NCBI GenBank assembly: GCA_903772945.1 | Contig: CAICTM010000038.1 | Coordinates: forward strand, 95,124-159,123 | Direction: 5' to 3' | Source of the DNA: Seminavis robusta | Lineage: Eukaryota; Bacillariophyta; Bacillariophyceae; Naviculales; Naviculaceae | DNA length: 64,000 nt | Part shown: positions 1 to 9,959 of the stretch, in pieces | Numbering within the stretch: position 1 is the first letter of the stretch | How the letters are laid out: every line of letters starts with the position of its first letter | The notes under the pieces: generated by a model | Database searches by the model: none | Seen by the model: only the letters and a program-made list of their open reading frames with translations | Told to the model about the DNA's origin: nothing | Made by a program: the position numbers and the translations under genes

Positions 1-1488
1 GGTCATACTCAGCTGCCGCATTGCATAGAGCACAAGGCAGTATGGATGGAAACGTTCACCACCAGCACGAAGGTACACAATGGATCGATACGATGATGTC
101 ACTTGATTGCTGAGCTTTCGCAGCTTCACTGACACACTTCCAACTGTGATAAGGGCACTTTGATCGCGCAGCATTCCACCAGTTCCGTCCGCACACAATT
201 GCCTTGTGCCTTTCCTGCGTCTAGCTAGGTGCATCAATTGAAACAGGCCAGTTGGCGAGAACAAGCAAAATGCACCTTCAATGCGTTCTTCGAAGTTTTT
301 TTCGTTGATTTCCTTGAATGAGAGAACTCCTTTCCTGTAGCGATCCACAAGGTCACCAGCAGCTAGGTGGTATGCGAACATATGATATGACTTTGACACT
401 CCCAATGCGTTAGCAATCTCTTCGGGGGTTCTGAAGTCATTTCGTGGTACATAGGATGGTGGCAGAACAAGCTTCCATTGTTCGAGAACACGACTTAATG
501 CATCGTTGCTCCGTAAATGGCTGCTTCCAAATAGTTGTGTCTTCAGGAACGACTCTCGCCGATTGGCCACGTAGTTTCGCACTTGTCTTATAAGATGCTC
601 TCTTGGTTCCCGATCGGTTACGTGATGTCGACATCGCATGTAGACGTCTTCTCCCTGCTCATCTTGAAGTGCATTTGTGATGTATTTCATTACCTCGTCT
701 GCCGTAATACGCAAGATGCTTCGTCCATGCGACATCTCCTGGGACAGAAACTTCTGTACTGATGGCATTATCTGGGGAGGGATTCCGTACTGATGCTTGT
801 ACGTGCTTTGTTCCTTGTCAATCTTGTGATTGTGCGTCTCGAGTCCTTTTTTGGTGTAAATACAGAAGCGACCGGATGCTGCAAGATCTCTAGTTTGGGC
901 TCGCCAAGGGCACTTGGGCTCTTCAACGCGACACTTCCACTTGTACACTTTTGTCTTGTCTTTCATAATACAAGTCCCATCGGGAACAATGCATTGTTTC
1001 TCGTGGTAGAATCCACCATGCTGATCAAACAATTGTGCTTTGGCTTCCTCCTTGCTGGTGCATGGAAAGCACTTGGGGTCTTCTCGATACTCTCCATACT
1101 TGGGAGGACGTTGCGTGGGTGCTGCTCCTTGCCAATACTCTTCTTGGCCAACAGCTGTCTGCTTCGCAGTTTGGGAGTGCGTGGGGGTATGTACTGGCAA
1201 TGGCACCACTGCACCTTGGAGGACATTTTCTGCACGATAGGGCGTATATCCGTAATACGAACCTGGTGGGTAGATGCCAGGTAATGTACCAGTATGGGGG
1301 TATGGTTGGTATTGTGCACGGTATGGTTGGTATTGCGCACGAGGATCAACAAATGGTCCATTCCACCCATTACGGTATAGATGTGAGCTGCCTGGAAAGT
1401 TTGTGGGACCGAATGCAGGACGATTGGGATCCCATTTCTGCGAGTGCACCGGTAGCTTTGGGTATTGGTTTGGCGGTCTACCGGCCAT
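1..1488 (-). CDS. Mutator-like (MULE) transposase, 5' part, truncated by window edge
   Basis: An open frame of 496 codons starts at the ATG at 1488-1486 and runs without a stop through base 1, so the 3' end lies outside the window. Residues 1-130 are Pro/Tyr/Gln-rich with a duplicated Gln-Tyr-Gln-Pro-Tyr unit. Residues 183-221 carry a FLYWCH/FAR1-type zinc-finger pattern, Cys186-x6-Cys193-x25-His219-x-His221, preceded by Trp184-Lys-Cys. A helical linker follows. Near residue 430 a segment reading Leu-Cys-Ala-Asp-Gly-Thr matches the start of the MULE DDE domain, with Asp434 as candidate first catalytic acid. The family (known) cuts and pastes DNA and binds terminal inverted repeats through the N-terminal finger. 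I see no frameshift, so the copy may be intact. It could instead be a domesticated FAR1-like regulator; the missing C-terminus would decide. Confidence 0.72.
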   Translation of the reverse strand, partial: MAGRPPNQYPKLPVHSQKWDPNRPAFGPTNFPGSSHLYRNGWNGPFVDPRAQYQPYRAQYQPYPHTGTLPGIYPPGSYYGYTPYRAENVLQGAVVPLPVHTPTHSQTAKQTAVGQEEYWQGAAPTQRPPKYGEYREDPKCFPCTSKEEAKAQLFDQHGGFYHEKQCIVPDGTCIMKDKTKVYKWKCRVEEPKCPWRAQTRDLAASGRFCIYTKKGLETHNHKIDKEQSTYKHQYGIPPQIMPSVQKFLSQEMSHGRSILRITADEVMKYITNALQDEQGEDVYMRCRHHVTDREPREHLIRQVRNYVANRRESFLKTQLFGSSHLRSNDALSRVLEQWKLVLPPSYVPRNDFRTPEEIANALGVSKSYHMFAYHLAAGDLVDRYRKGVLSFKEINEKNFEERIEGAFCLFSPTGLFQLMHLARRRKGTRQLCADGTGGMLRDQSALITVGSVSVKLRKLSNQVTSSYRSIVYLRAGGERFHPYCLVLYAMRQLSMT

Positions 1489-1936
1489 GGTGGTTGACTC
1501 GCTAGTTTCAGCGAGGTCTAAGTAGGCGTAATGGCGAAACTGGCTGCTCTAAGCATAGCTATTCATTCAGCGATGTTTATGTGAAATTAACGATGTACTA
1601 CTAGCGATGATTCTCCCATGATGAAAAACAGCGATTCCGAGCCAAGAAATGCCCTCTGGGCTACCCAAAACAACCATTTCCAACAGCGAATTTTCCCCTT
1701 GTACTCCAAATTGTGAGTTGCAATGCAGGGAGTTGGCCTGAATGGCGATTGGCTATCCACATTAGTGGCAGTTAGTACTTGCATTGAAATGAAACCGTGG
1801 CGCTCTAGTGCTGCTTGCTTTCCCCGCCCATTTTCGGAGTTTTGGAGCAAACGCGGTACCACTTGCCCATTCATTTTTCATTTCCTACTGCCAACACCTT
1901 CAACTACACCATGAACACAAACAAGAAGAAACAAAA
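1489..1936. other. Intergenic stretch upstream of the transposase gene
   Basis: No convincing gene. If the transposase belongs to an intact Mutator element, its terminal inverted repeat should lie here, but the partner end is outside the window and no repeat can be called. Confidence 0.5.
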
Positions 1937-2248
1937 ATGAAGGCAACAATGGCGAACACCCCACCACTGCGTTCATGTCACGAGGACGTCCCACTTCCCA
2001 CTTCGGCACTACCAACACTGAGCATTGTTTCCACTGCGCTTCTCTTCGGAAACATCATGATTTGTTGTGATGATGACGGGTCTTCCCTGGGATCTCGTCT
2101 GAGTTGGAGGGAGTCACGAGTTGCTACCAACGGTAAGTGATGCTCTGTTCTCATTCGTGCGTTTTTGTTACGCATGTCGCACTCTCATACTTTGTGACTT
2201 CTTTTTTGCTCTGCAGGCGCTCTGGCCAGAGGTACGCCACTCCCGTGA
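1937..2248 (+). CDS. Possible small two-exon protein, about 75 aa, unknown
   Basis: ATG at 1937 in an A-rich context opens a frame that meets a donor (GGTAAGTGA) at 2133. A pyrimidine-rich acceptor ending TCTGCAG lies at 2216. Joining 1937-2132 to 2217-2248 keeps the frame for eleven more residues to a TGA. The product has a short hydrophobic middle (about residues 27-43) and no domain I recognise. Support is only the matched splice sites and open frame; it may be spurious. Confidence 0.25.
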
Positions 2249-5104
2249 CTGTCACTCCAAACTCCAAACCGGTACGCTTGCTACCGGTACCTGGTAGGAT
2301 GGTACACTACGTGCTACGTGCTACGAGCTGTGCTACCGGTCTACCGGTACGCATGTATCTATTATTTTTTATTGATCTATTGCGCTAGCCATTGGTTTAT
2401 CTGTCTAGCTAGCTAGTATTAGTACTAGCTAGTAGTTCTCGGAGCTGGAAGACAATCGACTCGACTCGTCACTCTTCCTTGTCTTCCTTTGATGTTACCA
2501 CTGACGAGCTCCTTTGGTCCTCTGGTTCTGTGGAGAAGATTGTGGTTTGTGGTTTGCCTCAAGCTTAAAAGAGGACCTCCTTGCGGCGCCCTTGGACGCC
2601 CGTGGAAAGCAGAGTCCTCAAGTGATGGTTTGACAAAACTTCTCTTCCTCGCTGCGAGCCACCAACTTACTACTGTAGCCAACGAGCGACCTTGGAGGTG
2701 AAGGGTGATGGAAGTAAATAAATGATGCGGCAGCCAGTCCTACTCTCGATTCTTACAAGGTGACGTCCAAAGTGTCCAAGCAGAAAGAGTGTCGCCACTG
2801 GCAACTAGACTAGCTAGCGACGAGTGGGTCCACTATCTCGTTGCTGCCCTTTCAAAAGACTCCGAGGTCCGAGGTCCGAGGTCCGAGGACTTTTTCTGCC
2901 TGCTGCTGACATGCTAGCTAGCTACTAGCTAGCTGACCAGATTTTGTTTGATCACCTCTTCTGACCAGTGGAGTGGGGAGTGGGGGTGGCAACTGTTGAC
3001 GATGTGAGTCGCTTTCTTGTTCAATCTTCAATGTTGCATACATACACTGTCGAGCAAGATCTTTTGCCTCTCTAGCTAGCTAGCCGTGTAGAAGATCATG
3101 TAGATTGCCTTTTTTGCAGACGACATATTTGCTTTTACTACTAGCTAGCTAGGTTACTAGATGATGTTGCCAATCACTGTAGGTGGGGCTGTGCAATAGT
3201 CAGGCAAGAGCAGTGATGGAGTGAACCTGCATGAAAGCAGCTGGCCAAAGATCCCGTTCCAATTTCATGCCTCTGGCTACTAGCTAGAGCTAATAGCAGC
3301 CCTTCTCCGCAACCATCCTCCCCTCTTGACTCTTGCCTTGAGGGACAACCTGGTTCTTCTACAACTGGTGGAATTGCCCCACAAAGCGGGCCAAACAGCC
3401 AACTTCCCCTGCCTGACCTCCAATTCGATCGTCCATCTTTTCTCATTTTCTCAATACTGGTACCGCTAGGTTTGCGGCTTGCGACGGCTTGGCGGGATGT
3501 GAAGAGCTGTTTGCTCTTCGCTTGTTCTTGGATGGGATTCTCTCAAGTGAACCAACGAACCAATGAACACTTTCGCTCTCCCCCCAAGACCTACTTGGCT
3601 AGCTAGCTAGCTAGTAGCCAGCCAACTACAGTAGTGGCTTTGCTGCCAACAAGCTGACAGCCCCTTGGATCCGGGATCTTTCTCAACATCAATACAACAA
3701 GAGCGGCGATTCCTTTCTGACGACTGACGACACGCCAAGATTGAAAGCTTCTTATTCCAAGGCTCTGCGGAAAGGTGGAAACGAGGAAGCAAAAGGAAAT
3801 CTATCAAATGCTGCCCAGTTACTTCCTGCCTCACTGGTTGCTTTCTCTGCTGAAAGGCGTGTTGCTACTTTCGCTTTTTTTATCGATTCCTTTGCCCGTC
3901 TTCAACACTGGCAAGCTGCAGCTCCTCACTAGCTAGTTCCTGGCTGGCCGAACCGCAGGGTTCTTCGATTGAAGATTTGGTCAGTCCAAAGGTGACCACG
4001 AGACGAAGCGAAACGAAGTGGTGCAGAAAGTAAGACAGTCCAAAGCGAACAGCGGACGTGAGGATGCGGAAAGGGTTGCGCGCTAATCTTGCCGTGTTCT
4101 GAATGATCCCCGCCCCCAGGGAAGAGGGAAAATGGTTCTTTTCGTGGTCCCTCGAATGGCTAATGAGGGCTATTGATTGTCTAAAGAGGTCAAAATTTGT
4201 CCAAGTTCAGAAAGGCGGAATTGGCTTGGTTGTTTTATTGACCACGGTTGACCACGCCTGACCACGATTGACCACCCCTGACCACGCATGACCACACTTG
4301 ACCACGCTTCACCACAATTTCCACTAGTAATTAACTAGTAAAAGACCGCGGCTGACCACGGTTGACCACGGCTGACCACACTTGACCACGAGTGACCACG
4401 GCTGACCACACTTGACCATGGTCAATTGTGGCGAAAGTGACAGTTTAGCTTGAAAGTCGGACTTTTATGGTCAAAGATGGTCAAAGCATGTCCAATCCGG
4501 TCTTGGTTTGGAGCGCCACGGTCTCTTTTTCCCTCTTCCCAGGATTGGTTGCATCGTTAGAATGCACAGCTTTGGCGTGGTTGCCGCCTCGTTTGACCAA
4601 ACCCCAGATCAAGCAACTAGCTAGCTACCGAAGAGAGTTGGCCAAAAGCCAAAGCAAGAAGTGAGACCTTCAGTTAGGTATGCTACTGGTAGCAATTATG
4701 CCGAAAAGGAAAAGGACAGTCCCAAACCACCTGCAGCCCTCTTGCCGTACATCGGTTTTAATCGATGTACCGTATACTGTCGCATCCCTGGAAAGGTCCT
4801 GCACCGTGGTCTCGGTACCCGGTACCTCTTTAACTCCCTCATGCTTTCTTTGCGGGCGACGAGACGAGTGCAGTATCGCGCTACATGTTTGTAGCACGCC
4901 AGGATGTGGGCCGGTCTGGCTCAAGAAGCAACGAAAGTACTAGTATTTCTAAACCATTATACGTTCGTGCCCTACCCTGCGTGTGTAGTACCGATGCTTG
5001 TAGAATGTGCATATCTCTCAAGTGGCCGCTGCCAATGTCGCGCAGTCGTTGTCTTACTTTCCTGCAGTACACGCTATAGCCAGCCAGCCACATGTACCGG
5101 TTGC
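2249..5104. other. Long non-coding stretch with short repeats
   Basis: No reading frame here has domain-like content. It holds many CTAGCTAG and GGTACC words, a perfect triple of the 7-mer CCGAGGT near 2862-2889, and two 10-bp tandem arrays at 4238-4420. Short overlapping frames on both strands at 4.66-5.09 kb contradict each other and look random. Confidence 0.5.
4238..4420. repeat. Two tandem arrays of a 10-bp unit (consensus TTGACCACGN)
   Basis: Eight units at 4238-4317 and eight at 4341-4420 repeat at exactly 10 bp, with the core GACCAC nearly invariant and the flanking four bases variable. A 23-bp spacer lies between them. A decayed related run (GTGACCATGG, TTGACCATGA) lies near 54491-54540. 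The unit contains TTGAC, the core recognised by WRKY-type factors in plants; whether that matters here is unknown. Confidence 0.85.
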
Positions 5105-5761
5105 TCAGCTATTGTAGCAAGCATCCGGGACATCATGAGGCTCATGAACTTCGTCCCAGCCTCTCGAGATGAAGGAGGATACCACAGCTGCATGCATTTG
5201 AACCAAACTCTTGGCACAGGGCGTGTTTCCGGTCAATGTGGTCTTGACTCCCTGGTCGAATTCTTCCACAGAGGCAGAGACTTGGGTGCTGTGGTCAAAC
5301 ACGGCTCGAAAAAGAGGATCCCAACCTCGAATCATCATACCTCCATTGTCAAATTCCTGTACCAACTCTACCATGCTGGCTACATGCTGCTTCAACCAGC
5401 CACTTACCAGGGGGTTATTGTTGGCTGCTGATGACCATGTATAGGTAATCGCGCCAGTGTCCGTGTTGGTCACATTTCGTTGAATGTCCTTTCGGTTGTT
5501 GACAAGATTGTGAATAACGCGCATAAAGCAGCCTCCACCACCACCATGGCCTCGGCCATGGCCTTGGCAGCCTGTGGATCCCATCATGCCTCCTCCTTGG
5601 TTGCCCATTCTTCCCATCATGTCTCCTTGACCCTCCGTCGTGCTGCTGTCCATGTCCTCCATGTAGTTGTCCATGTCCAGCATGTCCAGCCTGCGAGGCT
5701 CAGTAGGGGCTGCAGCAGAAATGGCAGAGAGAAAAGAGAAGAGAAACAAAGCTGCCTTCAT
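5105..5761 (-). CDS. Secreted His-containing protein of a bacterial-like uncharacterised family
   Basis: 218 residues from ATG 5761, single exon. Residues 1-17 form a clear signal peptide (hydrophobic core, AISAAA cleavage region). Residues 25-77 are Met/Asp- then Gly/Met-rich. From about residue 79 a compact domain begins: VIHNLVNNR (His84), GWLKQHV (His126), a Trp-Asp-Pro-Leu-Phe motif at 147-151, His157, a conserved-looking MHAAVVSSF (His190), and a C-terminal HEPHDVPDACY (His206, His209, Cys215). I recognise this layout from hypothetical proteins of marine and other bacteria, whose function I do not know. Inference: the spaced His residues could bind a metal or haem. Likely exported or in the secretory pathway. 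Neighbours give no functional clue. Confidence 0.75.
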   Translation of the reverse strand: MKAALFLFSFLSAISAAAPTEPRRLDMLDMDNYMEDMDSSTTEGQGDMMGRMGNQGGGMMGSTGCQGHGRGHGGGGGCFMRVIHNLVNNRKDIQRNVTNTDTGAITYTWSSAANNNPLVSGWLKQHVASMVELVQEFDNGGMMIRGWDPLFRAVFDHSTQVSASVEEFDQGVKTTLTGNTPCAKSLVQMHAAVVSSFISRGWDEVHEPHDVPDACYNS

Positions 5762-6373
5762 GGTGAATGGGCCTTAGAAGAAGATTGCTTGCCAGGGGGT
5801 GGTACGGTACGGTACGGTACCGGTACGGTAGTATGCTACAGCGGTTTCAGTTGGTTTGCTTCAACACCAAAGGAAAGGGATCCGCCCTGCAGGAAGATGC
5901 TGCTAAGCTTGCTTGCTGGCAATCACAGAAGCCTCTTTGTGCGATTATGAAACCCTTCCCAAAAGATATACCATAAAACTGAAGGTTCCGTTGTTTGTGA
6001 TTTCAATTGCTACAACTTGAACACAACTAAAGGCTCCTTTGCTTGTATGATTTCAATTGCTACATCCTTCGGATTTTCTCCGAGTGGAGCCAGTCTTTCA
6101 AGAAGAACGGTGCTACAGATGCATGTTTTAGTTGCTTTGATGGCTTTTCTTATCAGTTGGGTAACATGGCCGGGACTGGATCTTTCGTAACTCTTGCGAA
6201 CACGTCAGCGTTACATCAGGTTTCCTTCTTCCCACACAGAGCAATGACAGCAAACACTTTCGACACTCCATCCCACAACGACATTTTATCGACAAGCAAC
6301 AAACTTGGAACGGTATCGTCGCAACATAAACCAGTCGCCTGTATTATTTTTTTTTAATAAGAAGTGAAGGACA
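5762..6373. other. Intergenic region between divergent genes
   Basis: Upstream region shared by the secreted-protein gene (minus) and the macro-domain gene (plus), so it should hold both promoters. It contains the GGTAC run at 5801-5830 and a near-tandem duplication of about 37 bp around 5983-6068, sharing the string GATTTCAATTGCTACA. No convincing gene. Confidence 0.5.
5801..5830. repeat. GGTAC pentamer microsatellite
   Basis: Four perfect GGTAC units followed by CGGTACGGTA. This is the longest run of the GGTACC-type words scattered through the intergenic DNA. Confidence 0.9.
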
Positions 6374-7084
6374 ATGATTCGAGTGATTTCCTCAGGCAAC
6401 CTGCTTTCTTCGGGTGGCGTTGACGCGATCAAGACGTACACGTTGGGTCCACGTGAATTGCTCATTGTGGAAGGATCCGTTTTGGATTACGCGTCGAGAA
6501 AAGGAGCCATTGTCAACTCTGCGGGTCCCGAGTGTTTGGGAGGCGGCGGTGTGGATTTTGCCATTACCAATGCCGGCGGTGCGAAGCTACTAGAAGATCG
6601 CAAGGCACTCCCGATTGTCGAGTTCCAAAAAGGCGGCGTTCGAATCCGTTGCCCGTATGGACAAGCCAAGTTGACGGGACCCAATCGATACGGAAAAATA
6701 AGTGTACCCTATGTCATTCATGCCGTGGGGCCCAACTACAATCATTATGAAGACAATGTCGAAGAGGCTGACGAGCTATTGCGCAGTGCCTATCAATCCG
6801 CCTTGAACTGCACCCACATCACTCCACAAACCAACAAGAAACCCATCAAAAAAGTCGCATTTTCCATGATTTCTGCTGGAAGATACAAGGGAAAACAACC
6901 AGTAGAACACGTCCTTCAAATTGGGGTTCAAGCCGTTGTCGATTGGTGCCAACAACAGCCACACGGACAAGACAATAAACTCGATATCATCATTCTATAT
7001 GCATTCAACTCCACCGAATCCAACACACTTATCAAACTCTGTGATTCAATCTTGGGAAACGAGAAAGTGGTGCGACAACAGTAA
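6374..7084 (+). CDS. Macro-domain protein (ADP-ribose binding)
   Basis: 236 residues from ATG 6374, single exon. Macro-domain hallmarks: IVNSAG with Asn48 in the ADP-ribose-contacting position, the loop LGGGGVDFAI at residues 55-64 followed by NAGG, then YVIHAVGPNY near residue 112. The whole protein is about one macro domain plus a short N-terminal extension. Known family roles are ADP-ribose binding or hydrolysis of ADP-ribose from proteins or O-acetyl-ADP-ribose. In active MacroD-type hydrolases the first motif is usually NAAN and the Gly loop is followed by Gly-Ala-Ile. Here NSAG and FAI differ, so catalysis is uncertain. No targeting signal seen, so probably cytosolic or nuclear. Confidence 0.9.
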   Translation: MIRVISSGNLLSSGGVDAIKTYTLGPRELLIVEGSVLDYASRKGAIVNSAGPECLGGGGVDFAITNAGGAKLLEDRKALPIVEFQKGGVRIRCPYGQAKLTGPNRYGKISVPYVIHAVGPNYNHYEDNVEEADELLRSAYQSALNCTHITPQTNKKPIKKVAFSMISAGRYKGKQPVEHVLQIGVQAVVDWCQQQPHGQDNKLDIIILYAFNSTESNTLIKLCDSILGNEKVVRQQ

Positions 7085-7664
7085 CATCTTGTCTCATTGA
7101 TGACTGCATGCTCGTCCTATGTCCAATTTATCCAAGATCCAAGCAAAGAACAACTAAACTAACTGAATGAAATGAATGGAGGAAATCTCGAGGTGATGTG
7201 AGACGAGGTCACACAGGCAGGTCTAGCTAAATGTACATATTTCCCTTTGTTGCAGGGCATTGCAATATATATTATAAACAGTACAGATCATCATCCTCTA
7301 TCAATTGAAAGCGCAATGTAGCTACCGGTCTGTAGTTTCTTTACTTGCCAGGCAGTGCAAAGAAAATGGCCAGATGCACCTGACGCACAGAAAGACAGAA
7401 TTTATGGTCAGCTTCAAAGTCTGCAGCTTTTGACTACCCTGTGTGCCCAGAGATTCGATTCGATTCGATTCTCTTTTCTCGTCAGCTCCTCGCTATTCGG
7501 GCTGGATCAAATCTAATCTTCCCTCCTCATACCAAATGGTGGCCTTTGTCGTGGTGCTTGCGGTATCACAGTACACGTGGGAGTGCTTCCATCATTAGCT
7601 CGAACAGCTCCGTTTCGGTGGGAAGACTCTTGTGCCCAAGATGCAGCTGCCCACCTGGACGAAG

Positions 7665-7915
7665 TTGCCTGGGAAGAGTGTGCTGATGGTGGGAGTAATG
7701 TTACTGGCGAAACAGAGGCTCCTACAATGGGAGGGACACCCATCGGAACATCTGGAGCAACGGCTGTAGATACTATCGTGCAGACACAAGTGGAAACCAA
7801 AGTTGGTGAAGAAGAGGAAGACAAAGATGCTACGGCAGTGGAAGCTGCAGAGGCCAAGGGTGCAACACCTTGAACGAGGCCATCTGGTTAAGCATTTGGT
7901 GGCCAGCTAAACTCA
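7665..7915 (+). pseudogene. Truncated duplicate of the 3' end of the secreted Cys-rich gene
   Basis: This stretch matches about 9500-9765 closely. Both encode a tail with DGGxNV, TEAPTMGGTP, GTSGAT and a Glu/Ala-rich end, then a TGA. The match continues about 45 bases into the 3' untranslated region (GAGGCCATCTG, AAGCATTTGGTGGCCAG). Upstream of about 7665 the similarity stops, so signal peptide and Cys-rich core are missing. The frame is still open from about 7577, but without the N-terminal domains it is best read as a partial duplication. Confidence 0.75.
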
Positions 7916-8158
7916 AAAGCAGGTAGGCATGTGCACTATTCCTGCATCCCAAGTGGTGAACATGTCACTCCTGGTCATTTGTTTCTGAATGGAAAACTGT
8001 GTGACCAGATAGTATTTTCCGTCGTCCTTGTTGAAACTTTTAGTGGTTCTTGTTGACCTCAACATCTTGACCTTCTCTATATCCTCATCATGATTGTTGG
8101 CTTCTTCTTGGACAATATCTTGCTTGATTCCATGCCCACCTAGACAACCGGTAGCCAA
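7913..8158 (-). other. Short coding-like fragment, unknown
   Basis: About 80 open codons with mixed, non-repetitive composition (segments such as SFNKDDGKYYLVTQF and SDMFTTWDAG) end at a TGA, but there is no ATG near the upstream end; the first in-frame ATG gives only about 50 residues. It could be the last exon of a decayed or unseen gene. I do not recognise it. Confidence 0.25.
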
Positions 8159-8689
8159 TAACTATGTACTACCGGTAATCTTCTCGAGGGAACCTATGCA
8201 GATACCTTACGGTACCGATGCATATCAACGATCAGAGGGAGCGCTAACGCAGTACCGATACCGTATGAGCTATCTAGATAGACTAGCTAGGTAGCCCTGT
8301 TGGTCATTGTAGCCAGCTACTGCAGAAAGCAATCGAGCTAATCAGATTCTTTGCCTACTCGATCTGCACCCCCGTTCAAAATCGAAAATTGCATCATTTT
8401 AAAAAGCCCCTTTTTTCTATTTTGTTATTTCCAAAACAAAAAATTCTTTTATTGCGGAACACAACCCGTTGTCATTTTTTGGTTAGTGAGGAAGCCGGCA
8501 GGGGGGCGGCTTATTTAGTCCTGAACGGTAGCCCAAGAAGATCAAGCTAAAAGTAACTCCCCGTTCAAGAAGATCATGGCGGATTTTTTCTGTTTTCGTT
8601 CGGCAATTTTGGCTGTCCGCCAGTCCTTCGATGGTTTTTCGAACTTGGTCTGATCAGAACACAACAAAGAGTCAGACTTGTAATTCATC

Positions 8690-9718
8690 ATGAGATTCTC
8701 TGCTGCAGTCCTTGTTGCCCTCTTGAGTTTGTCGTCATCTTCCGACACAGCTCATGCCAAGAAGTTCCAATTTCCTCTCCATGCTGTACTTCCGTCGAGA
8801 CGTCTTGCTCGAGCCAGAAACGTGGGTGGAGTTCCAAGTGCAATTCACAAGGATGATTCTCAGTCCTCGCTTCGCAGAGCCGCACTCCCTCTCTGGGAAA
8901 CGGAAGAACAACTCGTGCAGTCCCGCCCCCTCTGGGCCACTGACGAAGAAGCCAAGAAACCTTGTTCCGGCAAGGAGGACGTCGACTTGGGTATCCTGGC
9001 ATGTGGTGATGGATTTAGTTGCAGCTCTGAAGGGTACTGTGAACCAGTCACTAGCTCGGGCCGTGCGCTAGACGAAGACACTTTTGATGTGATCAGCTGT
9101 GAAGGTTTCGACCAAGACTCCTATTTTACCGGTACTTGCGACTGTAGCGAGTTTGATGAGATGACAAATACGGGTTCATTCACATGCACCTCAAAGGATG
9201 AGATCTATGGTGTAAGTACTTATGCCTTCGAAGTGACTGGCCCTGGTGACTATACCGTTAATTCCTCTGTGGAACTTCCAAGTGGCCTTAGCTACACATT
9301 GGGTTACACCTATGAGGATGGCGAAGAGACAGCATGTACATTTGAGGCACAGGGCTGTCCCTGTGAGTGCACCTTAGGGACCTGTCCTGATGACTCCTCT
9401 ACCACTCTTTTCAGCTTGAACTGCCCGGGCATCCCTCTTGTGGATTTGTGCGAGGAAGGACTTGCCGAGGAAGAACTTTTAGATATCTTGCTAGAGCTCG
9501 ATGAATGCGTGGATGGCGGGACTAATGTCGCTGATTTGACGAACCAGCCCGACGAGACAGAGGCTCCTACAATGGGAGGGACACCCATGGGAACATCTGG
9601 AGCAACAGTTGTAGATACTATGGTGCAGACAGGAGTGGAACCCGAAGTTGGTGAAGAAGATGAAGGCGAAGATTCTACAGCAGTGGAAGCTGCAGAGGCC
9701 GAGGTGGCAACGCCTTGA
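8690..9718 (+). CDS. Secreted Cys-rich protein, unknown function
   Basis: 342 residues from ATG 8690, single exon. A signal peptide covers about residues 1-23 (core AAVLVALLSL, ending TAHA). A short basic propeptide-like stretch follows. A first Cys cluster (GILACGDGFSCSSEGYC) lies near residue 105. A second region around 135-265 has about a dozen Cys (SCEGF, TCDCSEF, CPCECTLGTC, LNCPG) and reads like a disulfide-bonded extracellular domain. The tail is acidic and Thr/Ala-rich (TEAPTMGGTP) without an obvious membrane anchor. Inference: a cell-wall or extracellular protein. The 3' end is duplicated upstream at 7665-7915. No named family recognised. Confidence 0.75.
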   Translation: MRFSAAVLVALLSLSSSSDTAHAKKFQFPLHAVLPSRRLARARNVGGVPSAIHKDDSQSSLRRAALPLWETEEQLVQSRPLWATDEEAKKPCSGKEDVDLGILACGDGFSCSSEGYCEPVTSSGRALDEDTFDVISCEGFDQDSYFTGTCDCSEFDEMTNTGSFTCTSKDEIYGVSTYAFEVTGPGDYTVNSSVELPSGLSYTLGYTYEDGEETACTFEAQGCPCECTLGTCPDDSSTTLFSLNCPGIPLVDLCEEGLAEEELLDILLELDECVDGGTNVADLTNQPDETEAPTMGGTPMGTSGATVVDTMVQTGVEPEVGEEDEGEDSTAVEAAEAEVATP

Positions 9719-9959
9719 CCGAGGCCATCTGTTTAAGCATTTGGTGGCCAGACAAACTCGAGCAGTCATGTTGTATGTGGTTATAGTTAAAAGGTATATA
9801 GAGTGACTCCATGATGCAATGTTATCCCCGCAGTGCTCTACGGTATATCTCAGGGCTGGAAGCGACCGGACAGAAAGCACCTTGGCGCAGGAATGTCCGT
9901 GCGAATTCACTTTTAACTTCAGGATTGTCCTCGCTTATCCGAAGCGACTCATGCCAGCA

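Larger units (their letters stand above)
7085..8689. other. Intergenic region holding a duplicated gene fragment
   Basis: Apart from the truncated copy at 7665-7915 and the short minus-strand frame at 7913-8158, I see no gene. An A/T-rich patch with homopolymer runs lies at about 8390-8470, upstream of the secreted Cys-rich gene. Confidence 0.5.

Noticed and set aside
8542-8748. Charged 68-codon minus-strand frame
   Set aside because: No ATG at the front and antisense to the signal peptide of the secreted Cys-rich gene.
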